Below are positions 11,296-21,475 of a stretch of DNA of 64,000 bases, piece by piece. Under the pieces are notes generated by a model that searched no databases, was not told the DNA's origin, and saw nothing but the letters and a program-made list of their open reading frames with translations. This DNA comes from Isoetes taiwanensis (lineage: Eukaryota; Streptophyta; Lycopodiopsida; Isoetales; Isoetaceae), in the NCBI GenBank assembly GCA_021234155.1, contig JAJEKV010000001.1, positions 30,766,177-30,830,176 on the forward strand, given 5' to 3'. How positions within the stretch are numbered: position 1 is the stretch's first letter; each line of letters starts with the position of its first letter. Made by a program: the position numbers and the translations under genes.

Positions 11296-11781
11296 ATGGT
11301 AGGGATGTTCAGAGATCACTACGGCCTACCCCGGGTGAGTGAGGAGGGCATTCGGCATATGCTAAATAGGGCTTGTGACCAATCTCTGAAGGTGGAAATG
11401 CATAAATCCACCTTCTTTGCTGATTTCGAATCCACCCTAAAGCCATACAACAGACTGGATGCTGGGCCTTCAATAGCTATGCTTGGGGTCGGATTGACAG
11501 GAAGTGAGCTCTTAGACAAGGTCCATGACCTTATGTTACATGCTGCTGCAAAGGCAGCCAGTTTATTTGTTATCTGTCACTTGCCCGCTCTGAGTCAGCA
11601 ACAACGGGAATTACTGGCAGGGTTGCATTCTTACCACCAGGGGATGCAGGAAGCACTGGCAAACCTCATCCTGTTAAATTCTGGGATGACTGTAGAAAGC
11701 TTAGATGCTTTAGTGCAGAAAACAATAATTTTGGATGCACCAGTTCTCGAGCCAGTCATACCAGCATTTCCTGCTGCTTAG
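11296..11781 (+). CDS. orphan ORF, 161 codons plus stop, function unknown
   Basis: The first ATG is at 11296. The frame is already open from 11257, so this may be an exon rather than a whole gene. The protein (about 161 residues) is soluble-looking, with amphipathic helical segments such as GSELLDKVHDLMLHAAAKAASLF and QQQRELLAGLHSYHQGMQ split by short loops, and no signal peptide or membrane segment. I recognise no domain. Composition is ordinary for a plant protein and there are no internal stops, unlike nearly every other frame in the first 20 kb. That argues for either a recent origin or selection. It lies between the low-complexity tracts and the histone-like pseudogene, with no clear promoter. 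It could be a transposon-encoded accessory ORF. Confidence 0.4.
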   Translation: MVGMFRDHYGLPRVSEEGIRHMLNRACDQSLKVEMHKSTFFADFESTLKPYNRLDAGPSIAMLGVGLTGSELLDKVHDLMLHAAAKAASLFVICHLPALSQQQRELLAGLHSYHQGMQEALANLILLNSGMTVESLDALVQKTIILDAPVLEPVIPAFPAA

Positions 11782-12324
11782 GAAATGCATGTAAATTTAG
11801 TTCTCGGGTACAGAGCTTTCAATGGAAAGCCAAATTTTGTAAAGCCAAATTTTGTAAGATCCTTTTTTTAATATATTATACTTTCTAACAGAGCTGTGCT
11901 TGAATCTGACAAAAATTTGTCTTTATTCAACAAAAATTTGTACTTCTTAGGATCAGTTAATTATCTGTCATTCTCAAATATTTTTAGAATGTACACACAC
12001 CCAGTAAAGGAATACTCAATTCTGTCATGTTCTAATATTCCAAACATTAAATATTGCATTTCAGACTAATTTTAGTTTTTGAAATTAGAATTTCCCCCAT
12101 AAATTGGGACTCCTTTCCTAAATAACAGCAGTTGAGCGGTGCCATAATTATACTTTCATACCAGAAAAGTGGCGGATGCAACGCCACATTTTGGGGGGAC
12201 AGGGGGGCAGCCGAATTGGAACACCACAACGTGCTTTTACTCGGATGTTTCATCGTCGAGTAAGATATGGTCTGAACCAAATGCACACCCTCGGAAGTAT
12301 AGGAGCCCCAGACACACTCCTTCC
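11782..12324. other. intergenic, A/T-rich, no feature recognised
   Basis: It contains short direct repeats (AAGCCAAATTTTGTAA and ACAAAAATTTGT phrases, 11830-11945) and no supported coding region. Confidence 0.5.
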
Positions 12325-13350
12325 ATGGCAAAGGCGGCAGCAAGTAGCGGCAAGAAGATCCTGAAGCACCTCAAGCTTGGGAGGGAGGAGGAGGAGCACA
12401 AGGAGACGTCCAGCTCGACGGACGAGACTTTCCACACCTCCCACGAGCGGGAGTAGAGTAGCTCGTCGGGAGCTACTCAGAGGACAGATGAGACCGTCAA
12501 GCTCGGCCCGTCATCCCCCAGCCAAGAGGAGGAGCAGCACTAGGGGGCGGCCAGGAGGAAGCAGGAGCAACAACGGCGGGAAGAAGTCGGCACCGCAAGG
12601 AGAAGGTAGATGAATGGCCGGAGGAGCGGGCGAGGAGGACGAAGAGGGAGAGGGAGAAGGAGGATAGATGGAGGGAGAAAAGGTCCAAGAGAGACCAAGA
12701 TCGGCCTCGAGGGACGGTCCACATTGAAGAACCACCAACGAGGAGGACAAGGAGGAGAACGCGGAAGAAGGAAGCGGTAGGCAGGAGGAGGAAGAGCTCG
12801 AAGGAGACGCCGGGGAGACATCCAACCCCAGCGCCCGTCCACCCTACCCGAAGTGGCCCAAGCCACCAAAGGTAGTAAAGAAGCTGAAGCAGGACCGCCA
12901 GTTCCAAAGGAAAAAGAAGGCCTACCAAGTACCTCCGCAGGTGGAGGAGGTACAATGATTGGTACTGCAAGCAGAATGTATAGAAGTACGTTAAGGGCGT
13001 CAGGCCGAAGAACCAACCGAAGCCGCCACCACCACGACTGGAGCCTCCGAAGAAGGTCCACCATGGACATAATTCGAAGCACGTCCGGGTGTTTCGGGAG
13101 ATTAGGCACTTCCAGCAGTGCACTGATTCAGAAGGCACCGTTCGAGTGACTCCTCCGGGAGATTATGCAAGAATTCTGGACCAACTATAGGGTCACACCC
13201 TTAACAATCTGATCCCTGCAAGAGGCAGCAGAGGCAGAGCTGGTGCAGCTCTTTAAGGAGGGCAACTTGTGTGCCATCCATGCGAAGAGGGTAACGGTAA
13301 TGCCCAAGGATCTCCATCTAGCTAGAAGAATCCGTAAGGAAAAGCCCTAG
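12325..13350 (+). pseudogene. histone H3-like pseudogene with a long Lys/Arg/Pro-rich tail
   Basis: The 3' third aligns along the H3 fold: REIRHFQQCT (13098-13124), LIQKAPFE (13123-13146), [40 protein letters not shown] and LARRIR, ending at TAG 13348-13350. The spacing from REI to LQEA equals canonical H3, so loop 1 is not longer as it often is in CENH3. The sequence is nevertheless far from standard H3 (FWTNYRVTPLTI instead of the invariant helix). A frame change with a short loss lies near 13124. TGA codons at 13147-13149 and 13210-13212 stand where Arg is expected, so both are probably CGA changed to TGA. Upstream, 12984-13085 reads as a Lys/Pro-rich segment, and 12325-12453 as MAKAAASSGKKILKHLKLG and an acidic stretch. 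Whether that belongs to the same gene is uncertain. It is not functional as it stands. Confidence 0.7.
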
Positions 13351-13507
13351 AAGCTTCCCATTTTGTACTTAGTTATATTATATATATAAAAGTACTTTTT
13401 GTGTAGTTCAAATTGGTGTAAAACCTTTCATAATATAATCAAAATGTTCTTATTATTAATATCAGTTTAAAATTTTGCCTTTAAATTAAAATTTCGGTCA
13501 AAGTCAA

Positions 13508-13990
13508 CCCACTCGGATCTGACCACGTCGATGGCTCCTGCATCGCGAGCGCAGACGCGTTTCGTGTGGTCTGACCTGAGTCGCTTGAATTATGGTCTAA
13601 TCTGTTCAATTTTTGTAATAGAAGATGTTAGAATGCTTAGAATTTGTTAAAAAGTTCCGTGTAGCACTTAAAATTTGTTAAAAACATCAAAAAAACAGTC
13701 AAGAATGGCCCATTCGGGTCTGACCGCGTTGATGTCCCATGCGTCGCGAACGCAGACGCATTTCGAGCGGTCTGACCCGAGTCACCCATAGTTGCACTTT
13801 TTTATGTCATTTTAACATAAAATAAGTTGCTAGTTAGTCTAGAATTGATTAAACATGCATTTTAGTGTCTTATAGCTCCTAAAAATGTCTAATTTTACCA
13901 AAAATGACCCACTCATGTCTGACTGCGCCGATAGCCCTTGCGTTGTGAACGCAGACGCATTTCGCACGGTCCATCTCGAGTCGACCATGT
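13508..13990 (+). repeat. three degenerate tandem copies, period about 200 bp
   Basis: The core phrase CCCACTCGGATCTGACC, followed about 40 bases later by GCAGACGC(A/G)TTTCG, occurs at 13508, 13709 and 13908, giving periods of 201 and 199 bp. Each ends with a GAGTCG or GAGTCA phrase. The GC-rich cores sit in A/T-rich spacers. They lie just upstream of the TATA box and ORF that follow, so they may be promoter-associated repeats. Confidence 0.75.
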
Positions 13991-14158
13991 TTGACCAAAA
14001 CTTGCCCAATTTGATCCAACAAACTGCCACATAGTGTTTCTTGACTTGTTTTGCTTAAATTTGCACTTCATGTTACCTAATTTGGAGACCCATAGCCTTA
14101 GAACATAGGTCTACCTAATCAAGAAGTATGGGGCATGGAAACCTAGGCAGCCTTAGTC

Positions 14159-14166
14159 TATAAAAA
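14159..14166 (+). promoter_or_regulatory. candidate TATA box
   Basis: TATAAAAA in GTCTATAAAAAGGGGCC lies 117 bp upstream of the ATG at 14276, a plausible core promoter for that gene. Confidence 0.5.
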
Positions 14167-14275
14167 GGGGCCTCATTTGCCATTTTCTCTTCAACAAGTT
14201 TGCTCTCATCCTCATAGGCGATTTTCCAGACCTTTGTCAATCCTTCCCAATATTTTCTACCTTAATCTCTGCTCA

Positions 14276-15904
14276 ATGGCGCCTATGAACTTTGTTGAAT
14301 GGTACAATAGTGCCAACCAAATCCGTGATTTCCCTGCAGAGGAGACCTTCCATGTCTTTGACCATCTCTTCGACCTCCATGCAACCCTGACTAGAACTCC
14401 CTATTACACAGATATTGTATACTAGTATGACCAACAAGTCTTACCTTGGGAAGTTAGCCTTCCCTCACGGGGATGCAATTTGGTGTCCTTGGAGTTGTTA
14501 AGCCAAGTCTTAGGCGAGGGATCCAGAATCAAGGGCCAGTTGTGGGATAGGACGAAGAATATGCCTGATTATATGAGTTATAAGGCTCACAGGCATAGGT
14601 ATATCTCGGCGCATGCAGCTCTATCTTTGTTTATGCATTACAGGGCAATCAACAGGATGGGGGAGCCTTCGATCCAATCCTTGGACCTTGCACCACTCAA
14701 TATTAGGGTAGAACAGGACCAGATCCACGAGATTCGGTCCTCAGAGTATGTCTACCACGACACTGTATCAGGGGCACTTCAGATTGAGCAAGACTATGAG
14801 CAGGAAGGGGAGGACGAACAAGATTGGGAGAGCAGGGAAGCGTCAAGGGTGGAGAGGCAAATAGCAAGGCACGATGAAGACATCAGGCGGGCCAACGAAC
14901 CATCTATCGACATCACAGCCCTATTTCCGATAGTGATCGAAGGGGAGGAGTACATTCTTGCACATGACATCCTCCGTCTTTTATATTGCTTAGAAGAAGA
15001 GCTCAGGATCGACGAGCTCTTAGGTCTAATTGCAAAAGGATGGCAGAGCGACTTCATCGACTATTCAAACCAAGAAGTTCCAAGGGAAGTAACGAAACGA
15101 CACTTATATGCCGGCGAGACGATGTCCGACGTCGCGGCATATGAATTTGTATCACCGACAACCGCCAGTCATCCCAGACGAGGGTTTTCAAGCGATCCAA
15201 AGCAGGTTGTACAAACTAGGGAGGGGCACAAGCTCTAGCCGACCCGTTCAAGCACGAAGCATGCAGGAGGCGTCCATCAACATCAACCTAGACAGTGCAA
15301 TCACTCTATGGAGGGACCATGAAGACCTCCTAGCACTAGACGTCTACGATGGAGCGGCTCAAAGGAAGGGCACATGGTCGCAGGCGGTGGGATTCCAAAA
15401 GGGGAAGGCGCTTCGATACTATCTTCCAGTCCTTAGTCAGGGTCAGATGATAGTCTTCTACAAGGAGTTCAACCCACGACGGGAGGAGGCCGTAACACTC
15501 TTGATTGCGCTTTCAGGGTTCGGCCAACATGCCAAGTTGAGGGACAACACGGATCATGCCATCCTCTTCAAAAGATCGGTGGTCCTCTACAACCTTGACT
15601 TCGTCAGGGGTCACCTAAGGATGCGCCAATGAAGGTCGTAGCGGCTACAACACCGCCACTCCCACCACCTCAAATGGCTCGAGGTCTCGAAGGCGGATCA
15701 TCCCGAAACATCTTGTGCAACGTCGGCAAGGGTCTTCGACTCAAGGACATGAAGAATTTTTTCAAGTCCATGAAGAAAATGGATTAGCTTAAGCTGGAGA
15801 TCAAGAAAGAGAGGTTTAGGGTGGGTTAGGGAGAGTGGGATATGAAAATGGTATTTAAAAAGGAAAATATGCTCTTAGGGCTAGAAATATTCTCCTACCA
15901 TTAA
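14276..15904 (+). pseudogene. unrecognised protein-coding relic, about 543 codons
   Basis: From ATG 14276 the frame reads MAPMNFVEWYNSANQIRDF and stays coding-like to TAA 15902-15904, apart from three TAG codons (14423, 15785, 15827) and two compensating frame changes near 15165 and 15630. CAG (Gln) would fit at all three stops, for example VY-stop-YDQQV. Features are an His/Arg-rich segment (YKAHRHRYISAHAALSLFM), a strongly acidic region (14790-14850), an Asp/Arg/Glu stretch, DIDITALFPIV-like helices, and a Lys-rich C-terminus (LKDMKNFFKSMKKMD). I recognise no domain. Length, single-exon structure, TATA box and upstream tandem repeats resemble an element-borne gene or a retrotransposon gag-like ORF, but no RT or integrase is attached. 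The minus-strand LTR at 16338 points the other way, so it is not the promoter. Confidence 0.5.
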
Positions 15905-16323
15905 TAGCCCTATTAATTAGCCTCCCTATTAAATACACCTATATATATACTTATTAATATATGGTTACTACTTTATTATAATTAGAAATTCGAATTTTCC
16001 TAATGGCTTGGGGTGTTAATTATGGATTTGCGCCATTTTTCACCCTGGTCTCGGATTGGAACAATTATTCGACCCGTTTTGGGTGAAATTTGATGCTTAT
16101 GCATAATTTTCACTTTAATTTTACTAGAATGTTAATTTGACTCATTCTTTTTCCTGCATCTAACAACTTACCCTAACTTTAGGACCCAACTACCTGGAAG
16201 AAAAAAAATTTCCTCCCATTTTTGTGGTTCAATGGTGGGATTTTCATCCCATACTCTATTAGGCCGGTTAGAGTACTTAGTTAGGGATATGGTCAGTGTT
16301 AGTTTTTGATCAACCAAGAACAT

Positions 16324-16336
16324 GGCTCTGATACCA
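16324..16336 (-). promoter_or_regulatory. primer-binding site, initiator Met-tRNA type
   Basis: On the minus strand this reads TGGTATCAGAGCC, the usual PBS of plant LTR retrotransposons, one base after the LTR end GCGTCACA. It fixes the element's orientation as minus. Confidence 0.9.
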
Positions 16337-16337
16337 T

Positions 16338-17860
16338 TGTGACGCTCTCTACAAAATGTATGGTGCACGGCCGTACACTTCATAGGAAATCCCCCATCTG
16401 GTCCTTCGACCGCATGGGCCCTCCATCTATCCCGCACTCTAGGGTGTCCCTAGTGTGGGAAGGGGATACTAAGGTGTCTTGCGCGCCCTTCCGCTATGGG
16501 CTCCTATAACAGCCGAAGCATAAACAATGTCAGCGCTAACAATAACAATATATCGAACTACCTCGAAGGGTAGCGCATCCATACATCCATAGATACAATA
16601 GAGATAAACATATATGCCATAAAACATGAGAGCTCCTACCCAAGGCTCGAACTCATGGGGAGGTAGACTGACGGCTAGGCCACAAGATAGATCAGACCGA
16701 GACATAACAATGGCAGAGCTCCTACCCATGGCTCCGACTCATGAGGAGGTTGACTGACTAGCTAAGCCTCAAGGTAGAGCAGACCGAGTCATAACATTGG
16801 CGGGGCTGGCTATAGACAATGGCTAGGGTTGACCACTCCATCCACCCTCCTGTGCATACTTTGCAGATGGGCTAAATCGGGCTCTGGCGTGACTATAGCC
16901 TGCCAGATACGCAATCTCATGGCATCCCATCGAGACTACTCTGGGTTGCATCTCCCCGGTCCAATGAGGCAGGAAAGGTTGCATCTCCCTTCCCGAGGTC
17001 TAGTGGCTCCGCGGGTGGCTAGAAAATCGTGGTGACACACGATTCTTCCCCGACTTAATCTCCCAAAACAAGAGCTAGGCTGGCACCTACAACTCTTGAG
17101 AGGCAGGGCGACACCACCCATGCCCGGCCCACTCGAAGTGACCGACTATAGGCCTAGCCCGCTATGGGTCCCCAGTAGCCACACCCCTTCCCAATACAAG
17201 AGAAGCAAACATGATCAACCAATATCACATATCCACATAACATGATACATAATGAGAATAATATCTAAACCTAATCACATGCATCTAACTTATAGTTAGG
17301 GTTCCTTGATCAGGGTTCAAGATCTAGACTAAGGGTTCTAGGAAGGCTCTAGTAGAGATACGAAATGCTAACTCATCTGGAGTCCTAACTTCCAGACGAT
17401 CTACTAAGAACTCTAATCCAAATACCTGCGTCCGACATCTCCATGGCCTTCAAGGTGGTCGAAGTAGCTCCCATTCCTACTGATGCGCACACGCTCTGGA
17501 GGCTGCTGTGCTATGCTGTGCCACAGCAGATGGTTCTCGAAACGGAGTTTCGACCGCGAATAGGTTCCCAGAATGTTGGAGCCAGAAAAATGGCCTAGGG
17601 TTAGGGTTTGGCCATTTATAGGTTAGGGTTGATGTCACCTGCGACGTGGCTCCAATAGGATGCTTCCGTGTGGCAGTGCCCAATAGGTTAAGGCCATGTG
17701 GAAATGGCCTTAACCTAAGGTTGGCTAAGTTATATGAATAACTTAATCATGCCCCATATTGCCACTAATCTATGGTATACAAGACTATGGTGATAGACTC
17801 GTATAGTGACGGACCTGGAAATATACATATTTATGGCGTATATTTCCCGGGAATGTCACA
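16338..17860 (-). repeat. 5' LTR of a minus-strand Ty3-lineage element, 1,523 bp
   Basis: It starts TGTGACGC and ends TGTCACA on the plus strand, a terminal inverted repeat shared with the array LTRs. Much of its length matches the array LTRs, for example GGTCCTTCGACCGCATGGGC, the TCCCAATACAAGAG phrase near 17195 and AGGGTTCCTTGAT near 17300. A segment of about 85 bp is duplicated in tandem at 16628-16799; the array LTRs carry it once. Beyond the PBS only a short leader (to about 16130) is recognisable and no gag or pol follows, so the element is truncated. The bases on either side (ACCAT and TTAAC) do not match, so it is not a clean solo LTR. Confidence 0.85.
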
Positions 17861-18904
17861 TTAACATAGTTGCAAGCAGATCAACAAAAATGTATAAAAG
17901 ATAAAAAGAAACTAAAAGTGGAAAGTGCATGCTAATGTTTTTCTACGTAGGGATGCTAGTTGATAGCATAATTTGGTCATTTGGTCACAAATTGGTCAGT
18001 TTCAAAAAAAAAAACCTTCAATAGAACAAGGCTTTAGGGTATTTCGACTAATTAAAAAACAAACAACAAAATCAGTAGAGCTCAGCAACATAATAACTGG
18101 AGTAACTAAAGGGTGTTTACCATCTCGATCAAAGCCCTGAAACCTTTGATCCATTCCCACAATGCACGTTAAAATATTACATCCCATCATATCTCTTTCA
18201 AGTCGTACAAAATAGAGCAAAACTCACCATGCCAAAATGTTGCATGCTAATCGGGTGCCAATATACTCTGCCCGAATATAAAGAGGAAAAGATAAGAGAA
18301 GCCCTGGTTTGAAAATTAATATATAACCCAGCTTCTAGCGCGCAGGATTCTAGGCCGCCTGACCCCATTAGCCTGCACCAGAACCAAGAGGTAAGGCTAT
18401 GGCAGATCTCCTATAGCTATATGAAATCACCATTCTGCTTCCAAAAATAAGATGTTGGCATACAAACCAGACCAGTAAATCAAAACCTTGGCTTACTTGT
18501 AAATTCGGCCAAGCTTGTTTATTATATGATGCTTTCAAGACCATCATTCCTGCCAGGGTCCAGCACAAACCTTCTTGCTCTATTATTCCAAAACACACGT
18601 TTACTTTTCTGCTTCTTCATTGACTCGTTAACCTTACTCTGGACTTTTGTATCAGAGCGTCAAATCATAAGCAGATAAAAATTCTTACTTGCATTGCCCG
18701 CCATCCGTTGAGATACTCTTGCAGCCAGAATCCTTTTGACCTAGAGCACTGCTTTCTAGAGACAGGAGTATATGTTCGCGCAGTAACTGTGCTCAAGAGG
18801 TGGTCAAGGGACAATGGAAACGCCATACATTCGAGCTTTATTCCGGAAGCCAGAAGGAAGAAAAGCATAGAAGGAGAGAAAAATCCAAACAGGTTGGGAC
18901 GGTC
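17861..18904. other. intergenic, no feature recognised
   Basis: This is unique, A/T-rich sequence between the LTR and the LINE. Short minus-strand ORFs at 18002-18598 look random. Confidence 0.4.
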
Positions 18905-20297
18905 CCAGGTTCCATGTGAACTCAGACATGTGGTTGCTTGTCTTTACAAAAAGGTATTGGTTCAGCTTTCTTTTCCCTTTGTAGGCCAGGAGAAGTTGGA
19001 GAATACGATAGGGGTGAAGCAAGGTTATCCTTGTTCTCCTACATTATTCGGGCTCTTTATTGATGAGCTAGAAAACTAGATGGAGAGACTTGGAAGTATG
19101 GGTGCCAAGCTTGGTAAGTACGTGTTACAGTTGTTATTTGTTGATGACATTCTGCTTATTTCAAAAAACTCCAGTGGACTCCAAAGACATCTTGATGTCT
19201 TATGTGCATTCTGTTCTCAAAACGAGATGCAAGTTAATCCGAGCAAATTAAGAGCGATGGTTTTTGGTGGTAGTGATGATACATTATTTATAGTAGGGGG
19301 CCTTCCTTTGGAAAAGGTAAGTTCTTACAAATATTTGTGTATTGAAATAAGCAGTAATTATAGGTGGACAGTTGCGGCTCAGAAACGTGCCTCAGGGGAG
19401 TTGCGTGTTTTTTACAGTATGTTGCATCAGTGTAAAATGAATAATTTCGAAAACTGGAAATTACGAAGATTACTTTTTGGAGTGCAGATTAAACCAATAA
19501 TCCTATATGGGAGTCCAATTTGGGGGCTAGGACTTTCAAAGAAATGCTGGAGTGAAATTGAAAAGATACAAAAGAGGCTTTTGCTTAATGAATTGGGAGC
19601 CAAACCTCAAACTCCATATTGTGTGCTATAGGTTGAAGCTGGTTTTCTTCCACTTAAAGTTGAAGCATTATGTAGAACCATCACATATGTGAACAGATTA
19701 CTATCCTTGAATAAGGATAGATTTCCCCATATTGCTCTTGAGCAATCTAGGGATAGAGGGTGGTATTGTGAGGTAAGAAGATGGTGCCCAAGGTGGCTAA
19801 TCTAGATGAATGTGTCACTCAAATATGAAGAAGTTTATGAGCATGTGAAGTTGAGTGTATTGGATAAGCTGTGGAGACTTGAGCCTGAAGGAGATGTGAA
19901 GCAGCGGTTTTATATCGAAGAAATCAATGGGCTAGAGCCGTATGTAGAACAACCCTATCTACTGTCTTATGTAAGCAGGAAAAATCGTATGTTGATTTCT
20001 CAGTTAAGATTGTTCTTGCATGTAGAAACAGGGTGGTGGGCCACCACATCTCGTCATGAGAGATATTGTTTTGGATGTTTAGATCCAGTGGTTGAAACAG
20101 AGCAGCATACCTTTCTAGAATGTGCTTCTTATGAGCATGTTAGGACTAGACATGGTATCCATGTAGTTACCTTGAGTGATTTATAGAGATTACCTGTGCA
20201 GGTGTTAAGTACTTATATTAGGGATGTTTGGTCCGAAAGAGCTGATATCATTGAGTTGTCTAATTTAATGTCTGATGTTTTGATAATGGTGCTTTAA
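18905..20297 (+). pseudogene. LINE ORF2, 3' half (reverse transcriptase and C-terminal zinc knuckle)
   Basis: One frame runs through 1.4 kb with no frameshift. It has RT block NTIGVKQGYPCSPTLFGLF, catalytic FVDD (19138-19149), a thumb-like region to ILYGSPIWGLG, and a C-terminal CCHC motif C-x2-C-x9-H-x4-C (CFGC...HTFLEC, about 20065-20125). This is typical of non-LTR retrotransposons, where RT primes at the target nick. The endonuclease and RT fingers are missing, the usual 5' truncation. Four in-frame stops, all TAG, lie at 19077, 19629, 19803 and 20184, and Gln (CAG) would fit the local reading at each. The frame ends at TAA 20295-20297, followed by a short 3' UTR and a microsatellite tail. 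I chose 18905 because RT-like sequence (HVVACLYKKV) begins there. Confidence 0.8.
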
Positions 20298-20370
20298 GAT
20301 AAGTGTCCTATTTTGGTGTGTACTATTTTGCCATAGAGGCTTGGGGGCCCATAATGGCTTGATTAATATG

Positions 20371-20568
20371 ATTATGATTATGATTATGATTATGATTATG
20401 ATTATGATTATGATTATGATTATGATTATGATTATGATTATGATTATGATTATGATTATGATTATGATTATGATTATGATTATGAGTATGATTATGATTA
20501 TGATTATCATTATCATTATCATTATCATTATCATTATAATTATAATTATAATTATAATTATAATTATA
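20371..20568 (+). repeat. hexanucleotide tail of the LINE: ATTATG x22, ATTATC x5, ATTATA x6
   Basis: There are 33 hexamers in three homogeneous blocks (20371-20502 with one AGTATG variant, 20503-20532, 20533-20568). It lies about 75 bp after the LINE stop, where LINEs of several clades carry short-repeat tails. Confidence 0.9.
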
Positions 20569-20982
20569 ATTATTGTGCTATATATTTTCACCTAAACAAT
20601 ACGTAGACTTAGTGCTGATAAATTTACAGAGGGATCCTCTGTCTACTTAGTGTTATGCTACAAGAAATCCTTATCTAAAGTTTGGGTAGAAACCCCACCT
20701 TCTCCAAATCACATGTAGATGCCTTTGCATATCCAGTCATGTGCTGCAACAATTCCAAGGACAATGTTTGCATGGACATGGCCACCCCCTCCCAGCATTC
20801 TGCGCATTGCCACCTAATGGCCCTCTCTCATCAATTATAAAGGGGTGTTGTGAACCCAATATACAAGGGGGCAAAGTTGGTCGAAATAGTTGTCTCCCAC
20901 CATGACATGTTGTTGTGGACCAAAGAGGGAAGGTGGTAAGTCAAGACGCTCATCTAGAGATGCGTGAGCTGCTTTATTCACT

Positions 20983-21080
20983 GTGTCATGTTGCACATGT
21001 TCCTCAATTTGTAGCATTGCATCAACCCGATGTGTCATGTTGCACATGTTCCTCAATTTGTAGCATTGCATCAACCCGAT
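20983..21080. repeat. 49-bp tandem duplication, two perfect copies
   Basis: The unit begins GTGTCATGTTGCACATGTTC; the copies are 20983-21031 and 21032-21080. Confidence 0.9.
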
Positions 21081-21193
21081 GTGCGTTATTAGATGTAGTG
21101 TGAATTGGTTGTTCATTCAACGATAATACTGAAACATTGTTGGGATCATTTGTAGCTGTGGAAAAAAAATGGAATCAACAAATCATACCAGCG

Positions 21194-21475
21194 TTAGACA
21201 TCCAATTTGATAAATGTCCCTTGGAGATCGACAACCTGCATCATGTTTGAAAGTAAGATTCGGTCTGTCGGCAACAGTTTAGGACGCATTGCCTTCTGAA
21301 TGGCTCTGAAGCGCATAAGCAAATCAGGATCCTTGTAAGGATCAATTGGTTGCACATCTTGCATCATACTTATGTGTTCTCCACCTTGATCTAGAACTGG
21401 TAAAGTGGGTTTGCTACCTACTACATTACTAATATCCTCGTGCATTCTATCTTCATGCTGGAATACCACATTCAT
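21194..21475 (-). CDS. hypothetical ORF or exon, 93 codons plus stop, weak support
   Basis: The frame reads MNVVFQHEDRMHEDISNVVG, later PYKDPDLLMRFRAIQKAMRPK. The composition is more protein-like than most frames nearby, and the Asp/Pro/Lys-rich centre could be part of a plant protein. No domain is recognised, there is no promoter signal, and no neighbouring exon could be joined with confidence. It may be chance. Confidence 0.2.
   Translation of the reverse strand: MNVVFQHEDRMHEDISNVVGSKPTLPVLDQGGEHISMMQDVQPIDPYKDPDLLMRFRAIQKAMRPKLLPTDRILLSNMMQVVDLQGTFIKLDV

Noticed and set aside
12325-13350. Functional CENH3 gene
   Set aside because: Two stops and a frame change interrupt the core, and loop 1 has canonical H3 length.
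16620-16700. tRNA-like phrase GGCTCGAACTC
   Set aside because: No acceptor, D or anticodon stem can be drawn; it is inside an LTR and repeated with changes.
16338-17860. Solo LTR
   Set aside because: A PBS and leader adjoin one side, and the flanking 5-mers do not match.
18905-20297. Genetic-code change or readthrough, because all four internal stops are TAG
   Set aside because: Other decayed genes here show the same TAG bias with TGA at CGA sites, and deamination of methylated CAG explains it without recoding.
20265-20595. ORFs made of Ile/Met repeats
   Set aside because: They are translations of the ATTATG/ATTATA microsatellite.
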